Shown in pieces: positions 14,232 to 20,528 of a stretch of 20,528 bases of DNA. Position numbers and translations under genes: made by a program. Origin of the DNA: JBBRUG01 sp038247995 (lineage in GTDB: Bacteria > Chloroflexota > Chloroflexia > Chloroflexales > Chloroflexaceae); NCBI GenBank assembly GCA_038247995.1, contig JBBRUG010000070.1:1-20528 (forward strand). Direction: 5' to 3'. Every line of letters starts with the position of its first letter. Position 1 is the stretch's first letter. The notes below the pieces were generated by a model, which was not told where the DNA came from, ran no database searches, and saw only the letters and a list, made by a program, of their open reading frames with translations.

Positions 14232-15146
14232 ATGCCCCGTTACGCTCAGAACGTCCTTGTCTCGTGTGAGATTCCCTGGGACGAGCGCGAGCAGTTGATC
14301 GAAGCGACCTTTCGCCGTGAAGTGCGCATGGCCCTCGAACAGGGTTTTCGCCACATCTACATTTTTGGTACGGCCGGCGAGGGCTACGCTGTCGATACGG
14401 CGCGCTTCCGCCAGATCGTCGATCTCTTTCGCGAGGAGACGAACGCCCCCGACGTATACCCGATGGTCGGCATCATCGACCTCTCGACTGCGCGGACGGT
14501 GGAGCGGATCGCGTACGCCTATGCTGCCGGCTTCCGCACTTTCCAGATCGTGCTGCCGAGCTGGGGTGCGCTCAGCGATGCCGAAGTGCTTACCTACTTC
14601 CAGGATGTTTGCGGCAGCTTCCCTGACGCACAGTTCCTGCACTACAACCTGCCGCGCGCCCAGCGTATTCTCAGCGGCGCCGATTATCAGCGCATCGTGG
14701 CTGCCGTGCCCAACCTCGTAGCCACAAAAAACACCGGCGGCGGTTCAGCGCGCGCCGCCGATCTGATGCGCCACGCGCCAGAGTTGCAGCACTTCTTCGG
14801 CGAAGAGAACTTTCTGTATGGTTGTATGTATGGCGAATGCTCGCTCCTGGCCTCGTTCGGACCGCTGACCCCCCGCGCCACCTGGGCCTACTTTCAGGCC
14901 GGACGCGACCGTGATCTCGCCCGTGCGCTCGAACTGCACCACGGCTTCCTGAACTTCATCCGTGATGTATTCGGCCCCGTCCTCGTCGAAGGGCGCATCG
15001 ACGGCGCCTACGACAAAATGATCGTACGCATGGCGGGCCTGGATGAGATGCCCTTACGCCTACTCTCACCCTATCAGGGCTGCAGCGAGGAGGCCTACCA
15101 GGCCGCCCGCGCAGTGTTTGAAGCGCGCTATGCGGCGTGGACGTGA
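14232..15146 (+). CDS. DHDPS-family class I aldolase
   Basis: 304 residues from ATG 14232 (GGAG 7 nt upstream). The 2-keto-acid loop is GTAGEG (46-51), the catalytic tyrosine Y138 is in LHYNLPR, and the Schiff-base lysine K166 is in LVATKNTGGG. The GSTYN signature of sialate lyases is absent, and the chain lacks the lysine-pathway features of true DHDPS, so this is another pyruvate- or 2-ketoacid-dependent lyase or dehydratase of unknown substrate. It is only distantly similar to the aldolase at 8308-9237. An upstream in-frame TTG would translate the hairpin and is not used. Its place after an amine oxidase suggests cleavage of the deaminated or keto product. Confidence 0.85.
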   Translation: MPRYAQNVLVSCEIPWDEREQLIEATFRREVRMALEQGFRHIYIFGTAGEGYAVDTARFRQIVDLFREETNAPDVYPMVGIIDLSTARTVERIAYAYAAGFRTFQIVLPSWGALSDAEVLTYFQDVCGSFPDAQFLHYNLPRAQRILSGADYQRIVAAVPNLVATKNTGGGSARAADLMRHAPELQHFFGEENFLYGCMYGECSLLASFGPLTPRATWAYFQAGRDRDLARALELHHGFLNFIRDVFGPVLVEGRIDGAYDKMIVRMAGLDEMPLRLLSPYQGCSEEAYQAARAVFEARYAAWT

Positions 15147-15234
15147 GGCGGGTGAGTCGTAGGGGCGGACCAACGTATCCGCCGCACCGTGTCTGCCCGC
15201 CTTCACCCACAGTATTTAATTTCGGAGTTCGTGG
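15147..15234. repeat. GC-rich inverted repeats in the aldolase/propeller gap
   Basis: Two nested pairings are visible: GGCGGA (15164-15169) with TCCGCC (15178-15183), and GGGCGGAC (15163-15170) with GTCTGCCC (15191-15198, one G-T wobble). The GTAGGGGCGGAC start resembles dispersed REP-like elements of GC-rich genomes. The ribosome site CGGAG follows in an AT-rich stretch. Confidence 0.4.
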
Positions 15235-16353
15235 ATGCACATCATTACAACCGGCGTATTGAGCCGCAGTGTTCCGGCAACGGATCGCGCCGCGCTGACC
15301 TTCCCGACCGCTACGCTGCTCGCAAACGGCGATCTGTTGGCGACGCTGCGCGCCGGTTCCAGTAAAGACAGCGCCGACGAGCGGATTGAACTCTGGCGCT
15401 CTACCAACGGCGGCGCAACCTGGAACGGCCCTACTGCACTGCCAACCCCGCCGCTCATCGCCGGCGCAACCGGCTCGCTCAAGCTCTGCTACCTCACCGA
15501 AACCGCCCCCCGTGCGCTGGTCGCCGCCGCCATGTGGGTTGATCGCAGCAGCTTCCCCGGCGAACCGCTGTTTAACCCGGCTACCGAAGGCTGCCTGCCG
15601 ATGGCGATTCTGCTCAGCACCAGCGCCGACGCCGGCCGCACCTGGTCGCCCTGGCGCCATGTGCCGCTGCCCGCCGAACTTGGCCCACCGAGCCTCACCA
15701 GTCCCCTGCTTCAGCTTGCCGATGGCGCGCTGGCCATGAGCATCGAAACCAACAAAACCTATTCCGATGACGGCCCCTGGCAGCAACATGCTGTGTTGCT
15801 CCATTCGACCGACGGCGGGCAACGTTGGGATACGCCGATCGTCGCCGCGCAAGATCCCAGCGGGCGGATCTTCAATTGGGATCTGCGCCTGGGCGTCGCC
15901 CCCGCTGGCCGGATTGGTTCGTTCGCCTGGACGTATGACAGCATCACCAAACGTTATGTAAATATTCACCGCCGAATCAGCGCCGACAACGGGCGGACCT
16001 GGTCGCCGCCTGAAGCGCTGGGGTTCGCTGATCAGGCGGGTCGGCCGGCGATCTTCCCCGATGGGCGGATCGTCTTGCCCTGGGTTGATCGTTTCGGTAC
16101 GCGCAGCATCCGCGCCCGCTGCGCTCCGTCAATCGATGCGCCGTTTGATCCCACGAGCGAAGTAACGCTTTACACGCTCGACACAATTGCCACACCGACC
16201 ACAACAACAACCGGCGATCTGCTGGCCGAAATGGCGCTCTGGACCTTCGGCCTGCCCTATGCGACAGCCCTGCCCAACGGCGAGGTTCTGATCCTGTTTT
16301 ATGCCGGTTCGCCTGTAGCAATGGATATTCACTGGGCGCGCTTGGGAATGTGA
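15235..16353 (+). CDS. Asp-box (BNR) beta-propeller, sialidase-superfamily protein 1
   Basis: 372 residues with four Asp-box turns: STNGGATW (about 56-63), STSADAGRTW (128-137), STDGGQRW (191-198) and SADNGRTW (249-256), as in six-bladed sialidase-type propellers. The N-terminal FRIP motif that supplies the first catalytic arginine of true sialidases reads LTFPTATLLANGD, so the arginine is missing. No signal peptide, anchor or lectin domain is visible, so the protein appears cytoplasmic. Calling it a sialidase would go beyond the sequence; it may be a glycoside-active enzyme with changed chemistry or a lyase. The next gene is a distant paralogue 32 nt downstream. Confidence 0.82.
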   Translation: MHIITTGVLSRSVPATDRAALTFPTATLLANGDLLATLRAGSSKDSADERIELWRSTNGGATWNGPTALPTPPLIAGATGSLKLCYLTETAPRALVAAAMWVDRSSFPGEPLFNPATEGCLPMAILLSTSADAGRTWSPWRHVPLPAELGPPSLTSPLLQLADGALAMSIETNKTYSDDGPWQQHAVLLHSTDGGQRWDTPIVAAQDPSGRIFNWDLRLGVAPAGRIGSFAWTYDSITKRYVNIHRRISADNGRTWSPPEALGFADQAGRPAIFPDGRIVLPWVDRFGTRSIRARCAPSIDAPFDPTSEVTLYTLDTIATPTTTTTGDLLAEMALWTFGLPYATALPNGEVLILFYAGSPVAMDIHWARLGM

Positions 16354-16385
16354 CACTCATCAGAGCGCAGGACACAGGAACCCCT

Positions 16386-17516
16386 ATGTCTAACATACAC
16401 CTCATCGATACCGGCGTAATTTTTCGCAACCCCGATCCCGGCCATCGCCACATCTCGGCGCTGTTTCCAAACCCATTGGAACTGCCCAACGGCGAACTGA
16501 TTTGTTGCTACAACCAGGGCAGCGCGCTCTACGCCGCCGATCTCACCTTCGTTATTGCACGTTCGCACGATGGCGGGCGGACATGGCGCGAGCATCACCC
16601 GATTGGTAATCGCCACCTGGACGCACGCCCGTACTCATACCACGATCCCTTCCTCAGCCAAATGCGCGATGGGACGATCTTGATCGGCGCCTTCCGCAGT
16701 GACCGCTCCAACCCTGATCAGCCAATGTTCAATGAAGCGACCGGCGGACTCTACGCGCCGGAAATCATCTTGCTGCGCTCAGTTGACATGGGCCGGAGCT
16801 GGGGCGCGCCCGAAGTTGTTGCACTGCCGGCAGGCATCGTCGCCACGCCAACTACGGGGGTGATCGAGTTAGCCGACGGGAGCTGGTTCTGGGCGTTCGA
16901 CCAGTGGAAGGGCTTCGACGATCCTGGGCCGTACCAGCCGCGCACACTGGGTTTCTCTTCGCACGATCGCGGCCGTACATGGGGCGACATGATCGTTTAT
17001 GCCGATGGTGCATCCGACGGGCTAGGTTTTTGGCACGGAAAACCGATCCTGTTGGACGCCGGGCGATTGGCGGTGCTCTACTGGGCTGCCGACATGCGGA
17101 GCAGTGCGAACCTAACCAATCACATCAGTTTTGGTTCAGCGACTGCACAGCAGTGGTCGGCCCCAACGCCCACCAACCTCCCTGGGCAAACCAACGCTCT
17201 GGTCGACCGCGGCGGCGGGCGCTTATGTGTCGTCTATACCTTGCGCGAAGGTGCGCAGCCCGGGATCATGGCTGCATTGTCGGAGGATGGTGGGCACACG
17301 TGGGATCTCAACGGACAACTCCGGCTATGGGACGCAACTGGGCGTGATCGGCTCGGTGTCGTTGCCTTGGAAAGCTACCCACGTAGCCATGACACAATCG
17401 CCTTCGGAGCACCCGCCGCCCTGCGCCTAGCCGATGGCGTCGTTTACGCAACCTGGTGGTGCATGGAGGCGGCAATTGTGCATACGCGTTGGGCGCAGAT
17501 CAATGTAAAACCCTGA
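16386..17516 (+). CDS. Asp-box (BNR) beta-propeller, sialidase-superfamily protein 2
   Basis: 376 residues from ATG 16386, which has AGGA 7 nt upstream; a GTG at 16350 overlaps the previous stop. Asp boxes are at SHDGGRTW (60-67), SVDMGRSW (132-139), SHDRGRTW (192-199) and SEDGGHTW (299-306). The FRIP-type arginine is again absent (SALFPNPLELPNGEL), although several His, Arg and Asp residues cluster at 71-108 (HLDARPYSYHDPF, FRSDRSNPDQ) and could form a different active site. No signal peptide. Together with protein 1 it looks like an ancient duplication whose members have diverged, perhaps acting on successive substrates or as a heteromer. Confidence 0.82.
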   Translation: MSNIHLIDTGVIFRNPDPGHRHISALFPNPLELPNGELICCYNQGSALYAADLTFVIARSHDGGRTWREHHPIGNRHLDARPYSYHDPFLSQMRDGTILIGAFRSDRSNPDQPMFNEATGGLYAPEIILLRSVDMGRSWGAPEVVALPAGIVATPTTGVIELADGSWFWAFDQWKGFDDPGPYQPRTLGFSSHDRGRTWGDMIVYADGASDGLGFWHGKPILLDAGRLAVLYWAADMRSSANLTNHISFGSATAQQWSAPTPTNLPGQTNALVDRGGGRLCVVYTLREGAQPGIMAALSEDGGHTWDLNGQLRLWDATGRDRLGVVALESYPRSHDTIAFGAPAALRLADGVVYATWWCMEAAIVHTRWAQINVKP

Positions 17517-17557
17517 TCTTTCTGCAGTCGTCAATCATCAGTAACCAGGTTCACTCT

Positions 17558-19621
17558 ATGTTGATCCCAGATCTGCCACCCGGCGCTACCGCCAACATCG
17601 CCGGAGCGCCCTACCGCGAAGGCGTACCTGCCGCCACTGCCGATGCGGGCTGGCCGATGGGTGTGGTGCGTCGGCCCGACGGTGAACTGATTGTGGTGGA
17701 TTACCACGCCCATCGGCTCTGGCGGATCGACCGCGCCGGAATCCTGCATCGCTTCGCAGGTGACGGCATACCCGGCAACAGCGGCGACGGCGGCCCGGCG
17801 TTAGAGGCGCGCTTCTTTTACCCGCACGACCTGAGTCAAGATCAGTTCGGCAATCTCTATCTCTCGGATCTGGGTAATCGTACCATTCGCCGGATCGATT
17901 ACCGCAGCGGCAGCGTCACTCGTGTGGCGGGCAGCGGCGCAACTGGGCGCGGCGGCGACGGCGGCCCGGCGACTGAGGCCGAACTCGATTGCACCTGTGG
18001 CGTCGCCGTGGATCGCGCCGGCAATCTCTATCTCGCCGATGAGTGGTCGGGCGTGATCCGCCGCGTCGATGCGCGCACGGGCATTATCGAGCGTTTCGCC
18101 GGCCAAGACGCGCGACACTACCCGTCCGAGCGCGGCCTAAGCCGCCCCTTGGCCGGGCCAGGGCTGAGCCTGACGGGCTACCACGGCGACGGCGGCCCGG
18201 CGCGGGAGGCGGCCTTCCATCACCCCGAACATCTCGCCTTCGACGCGCACGGCGACCTGTACGTCTGCGACAACTCGAACGACCGGGTGCGCAAGATCAA
18301 CATGCAGAGCGGGATCATCACTACGGTGCTCGGCAACGGTCAGCGTGCCTCGAATGGCGACGGCGGCCCGGCCACGGCGGCGAGCACGCTCATGCCCGAC
18401 GCCATCTGCCTGGATGCAAACGACAACCTGTATGTCGGCGAGAAATACGGCTTTCGGGTGCGCAAAGTGGAGGCCGCCACGGGCATTGTGCACACCCTGG
18501 CGGGCAACGGCGTGCCCGGCTTCGGCGCGGAGGGTTTGCCCGGCGCTGAAACCCACGTCAACTCGTGCGAAGCGGGCATTTGGGCCGACGCCGACGGCAC
18601 GGTGTTTTGGGGCGATTGCTCCGGGCGGCTGCGGCGCTACGACGGCACAACGGGCATTGTCACCACGGCGCTGGGCGGTATGGGCGTGGGCGACGGCGAC
18701 ATGGCCACAGCGGCCTTTTTGTGCGGGCCGGGCGGATTAGCGCGCGGGCGCGACGGCACGCTCTATATTGCTGATGTCTGGTCGCAACGCATTCGGGCGA
18801 TTGATCCCTATAGCGGACGGATCAGCACCGTGGCGGGCAATGGCGCACGGGCCTACGGCGGCGACGGCGGCCCGGCGACGGCGGCCTACCTGGGCAACCC
18901 GCACGCTGTGGCGGTGGATGCGCAGGGGCGGCTGCTGATCGCCGACACGCGCCATTCCCATGTGCGCCGCGTTGATGCCGACAGCGTGATCCGCACCGTA
19001 GTCGGCACGGGGATGGCATGGGACATTGGCGATGGCGGCCCGGCGCTCGGTGCAAGTGTCGTACACGTCGAATGTGTGGCCGTCGGGCCGGACGACGCGA
19101 TCTACCTGGGCGATGCGGTGGGGCGCATTCGGCGCGTCGATCCGCAGAGCGGCATCATCCAAACTGTGGCCGGGATCGGACTGCCGGGCTATAGCGGTGA
19201 TGGCGGCCCAGCGGTGCAGGCGCGCATCGGCGCCCCAACCGCGCTCTGCTTCGACGCGGTCGGCAACCTTTACTTCAGTGATCGGGCCTACCATGTTGTG
19301 CGCCGCGTTGATGCGCAGAGTGGGCAGATCAACACCCTCGTCGGCAACGGCCAACCCGGCTTCAGCCCCGATGGCATCGCGGGTTCGACCGCTCAACTCG
19401 ATACCCCCTGGGGCCTTGCCATCGATCCCGACGGCACGCTCTACATCGCCGACGCGCGCAATAACCGGGTGCGCCGAATACACCCCGGCGGCACGCTCGA
19501 AACCATCCTCGGCACCGGCGACGTTCGGCTCAACGAACCGCACGGCCTGCTGCGTTATACCGCCAATGTGCTGCTCGTCAGCGACCACTTCAACAACCGC
19601 GTACTGGCCGTAGGGGTCTAG
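17558..19621 (+). CDS. NHL-repeat beta-propeller protein, 688 residues
   Basis: The chain is made almost wholly of about ten NHL-type repeats of roughly 55-70 residues. Each has a GDGGPAxxA segment, a GNLYxxDxxNxRVRxxD strand pair and a G.I.TVAGxG turn. Seven copies keep GDGGPA; three are diverged (AEGLPGAET, GDGDMATAA, PDGIAGSTA). Ten repeats suggest two stacked or one large propeller. ATG 17558 gives a repeat almost at once; frame upstream to 17456 overlaps the previous gene. There is no signal peptide or membrane segment, although many NHL proteins of this kind are exported. Function is unknown: NHL propellers bind proteins, RNA or small ligands, and some are lactonases or lyases. Last gene of the operon. 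Confidence 0.85.
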   Translation: MLIPDLPPGATANIAGAPYREGVPAATADAGWPMGVVRRPDGELIVVDYHAHRLWRIDRAGILHRFAGDGIPGNSGDGGPALEARFFYPHDLSQDQFGNLYLSDLGNRTIRRIDYRSGSVTRVAGSGATGRGGDGGPATEAELDCTCGVAVDRAGNLYLADEWSGVIRRVDARTGIIERFAGQDARHYPSERGLSRPLAGPGLSLTGYHGDGGPAREAAFHHPEHLAFDAHGDLYVCDNSNDRVRKINMQSGIITTVLGNGQRASNGDGGPATAASTLMPDAICLDANDNLYVGEKYGFRVRKVEAATGIVHTLAGNGVPGFGAEGLPGAETHVNSCEAGIWADADGTVFWGDCSGRLRRYDGTTGIVTTALGGMGVGDGDMATAAFLCGPGGLARGRDGTLYIADVWSQRIRAIDPYSGRISTVAGNGARAYGGDGGPATAAYLGNPHAVAVDAQGRLLIADTRHSHVRRVDADSVIRTVVGTGMAWDIGDGGPALGASVVHVECVAVGPDDAIYLGDAVGRIRRVDPQSGIIQTVAGIGLPGYSGDGGPAVQARIGAPTALCFDAVGNLYFSDRAYHVVRRVDAQSGQINTLVGNGQPGFSPDGIAGSTAQLDTPWGLAIDPDGTLYIADARNNRVRRIHPGGTLETILGTGDVRLNEPHGLLRYTANVLLVSDHFNNRVLAVGV

Positions 19622-19670
19622 CGCTGCTCGAATGGGCCGATTTGTTTTGGGCAGAATCGACGTATCTTAA

Positions 19671-19790
19671 ACGATAGCTTCGACTTCACTACCGGACACA
19701 TTCTATCCAGGCGAGCTCCTCGTCTTCAAGCAGGAGGACGGTGAAGGCGACGGGAATGGGCCTACCTTCGTTCAGGAAATGCTCGAGTAG
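19671..19790 (+). pseudogene. Possible 3' remnant of an unidentified gene
   Basis: An open stretch of 39 codons ending in TAG at 19788-19790 reads like a real C-terminus (DTFYPGELLVFKQEDGEGDG...FVQEMLE) and is closed by a strong hairpin. There is no start codon; a TAA precedes it. The rest of 19622-19790 shows nothing recognisable. It may equally be chance in a GC-rich region. Confidence 0.25.
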
Positions 19791-19826
19791 GCAGAGCCAA
19801 AGTAGGAAGGCGACTTTGGCTCTGCC
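19790..19826. terminator. 14-bp perfect hairpin
   Basis: Arms GGCAGAGCCAAAGT (19790-19803) and ACTTTGGCTCTGCC (19813-19826) with a 9-nt loop. It sits between the plus-strand operon and the minus-strand PIG-L fragment and could end transcription from either side. No T-tract. Confidence 0.55.
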
Positions 19827-19832
19827 CAGGCG

Positions 19833-20096
19833 CTACACTGCCGTGCGGGCTTCGGCTTCGCGGTAGACGCCGACGCTCGCCCGGGTCGCCTCGGGCTCCG
19901 CCGACCCCGAGTCCCCAGAGGTCACCAGCACGAGCACGATACGGGCGCCGCTATCGATCGCCCGCGCGAGTGTGCCGGCGCACCAGCGCTCGATGTCGTC
20001 GGGGTGCGCAGCGATGGCGCGAGTTACGTCACCGGTGGGCGGCGGAACGATCTGCACCCTGGCTCCCTTTGCACAGGAAATTGGCTCGTGAGCCAT
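19833..20096 (-). pseudogene. PIG-L/LmbE-type deacetylase N-terminal fragment
   Basis: From ATG 20096 the frame gives 87 residues with the LmbE-like zinc motif AHPDD and the following IERWCAGTLARAIDSGARIVLVLVTSGDSGS, then REAEARTAV and a TAG at 19833-19835. Past the stop, the same frame reads RLGRAKVAFL, which continues the usual EAxxAAxxLGV..V.FL pattern of the family before all resemblance is lost in the hairpin region. A normal family member has about 220-270 residues, so the catalytic core and the later histidines are missing. The family deacetylates N-acetylglucosaminyl-type substrates. It is probably a decaying gene, possibly linked to the nearby insertion element. Confidence 0.7.
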
Positions 20097-20442
20097 TGGT
20101 AGGAGTCCCGGCAAGGAGGATGGCTACACCCCGCAGAACGGTGTCGTTGGGCTGCGCCGCCGTTACCAGCCGCAAGCGACTGGTGAAGGGTAACAGGTTC
20201 AATAAGGCTTCATCTTCACACACGCACACGCTCCCAATCACCGCAAACACAACTTCTCCGCAGGCTCTGTACCCCGTGTCCCTACTTTTGTCTGAATCTG
20301 TGTTTTATTCCCCTTTTGGCAATCACCCCGTATGCTACGAAGACAAGACAGGTCGCGCTCGCGCGCCACGTGGTGCAGAGCCGAATGAGGAGCCATGACA
20401 TAGTCTTTGTAGAATACCCAAAAGTGTGCTATACGACGCAGT
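20097..20442. other. Gene-poor stretch upstream of the transposase
   Basis: No credible gene, tRNA or repeat is visible. Base composition drops in GC from about 20210, which probably marks the left flank of the IS607-type element. This family has no terminal inverted repeats, so the boundary cannot be placed by eye. Confidence 0.4.
20407..20435 (+). promoter_or_regulatory. Possible promoter of the transposase gene
   Basis: TTGTAG (20407-20412), a 17-nt spacer and TATACG (20430-20435). The expected start would fall within a base or two of the ATG, implying a leaderless transcript. There is no Shine-Dalgarno sequence before the ATG, which agrees with that. Confidence 0.35.
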
Positions 20443-20528
20443 ATGAGTACATACACGGTGCGTCAATTTGCGGAGCGGATCGGCGTCTCCGTGAAGACAT
20501 TACAGCGATGGGATCGGGAGGGACGACT
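20443..20528 (+). CDS. IS607-family transposase (serine recombinase TnpA), N-terminal part
   Basis: Only the first 28 codons are in the window. They form the MerR-like DNA-binding helix-turn-helix that opens IS607 TnpA: TVRQFAERIGVSVKTLQRWD followed by REGR. KTLQRWDREG is highly typical of this family, in which a serine-recombinase domain and then usually a TnpB gene follow. A stand-alone MerR-type regulator is the alternative but is less likely given this wording. The element begins beside a degraded PIG-L gene. Confidence 0.8.
   Translation, partial: MSTYTVRQFAERIGVSVKTLQRWDREGR

Noticed and set aside
15235..17516. Calling the two propellers true sialidases and the locus a sialic-acid pathway
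   Set aside because: The FRIP arginine is missing in both, there is no secretion signal, and no kinase, epimerase or transporter of such a pathway is in the window.
18737..19588. 283-codon minus-strand frame opposite the NHL gene
   Set aside because: It mirrors the repeated NHL codons; no independent start signal or domain.

Overview
This is a GC-rich bacterial window of 20.5 kb. Protein-coding genes fill almost all of it, apart from about 0.8 kb near the right end. It looks chromosomal and catabolic: I see no rRNA, tRNA, CRISPR array, phage or plasmid genes, and no transporter. The mix of families (WYL and FCD regulators, M24/M19 peptidases, Asp-box and NHL propellers, short tandem repeats between genes) would suit a Chloroflexota-type or similar high-GC environmental bacterium. 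That is an inference from style; no marker gene is present.

Region 1 (1-7254, plus strand) is a compact operon-like run: the tail of an FCD/GntR regulator, an M24 creatinase/prolidase-type peptidase, an M19 dipeptidase, an amidohydrolase broken by one in-frame TAA, a second amidohydrolase, a D-threonine-aldolase/D-serine-dehydratase-type PLP enzyme, a RidA-like imine deaminase and an SDR dehydrogenase. Together these suit breakdown of a small amide, dipeptide or D-amino-acid-like compound, but the substrate cannot be read from sequence. Several gaps hold short tandem repeats: octamers at 1349-1420, 16-mers at 3562-3625, heptamers at 4550-4582 and 4627-4752, and a 68-bp duplication at 5855-5990. 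A 15-bp perfect hairpin at 7258-7290 closes the run.

Region 2 (7403-10252, minus strand) is a three-gene run: a WYL regulator, an N-acetylneuraminate-lyase-like aldolase, and an MBL-fold protein with an N-terminal zinc ribbon. A small VOC protein (10360-10725) diverges from the WYL gene.

Region 3 (10858-19621) has a second FadR-type regulator (minus strand) facing a six-gene plus-strand operon: a double ferritin-like protein with one complete di-iron ligand set, a DAO-family FAD oxidase, a DHDPS-family aldolase, two Asp-box (sialidase-fold) propellers and a 688-residue NHL propeller. The regulator/operon gap contains back-to-back sigma70-type promoters whose -10 boxes both lie inside an ATAGTGGTA motif, and one of these is half of a 27-bp dyad. 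The regulator therefore probably controls itself and the operon. I regard this unit (di-iron enzyme, amine oxidase, aldolase, two propeller proteins) as the best candidate for an undescribed pathway.

Region 4 (19622-20528) is degraded: a possible gene 3' remnant, a strong hairpin, a PIG-L/LmbE deacetylase fragment with an in-frame stop, and at the edge the first codons of an IS607-type transposase.
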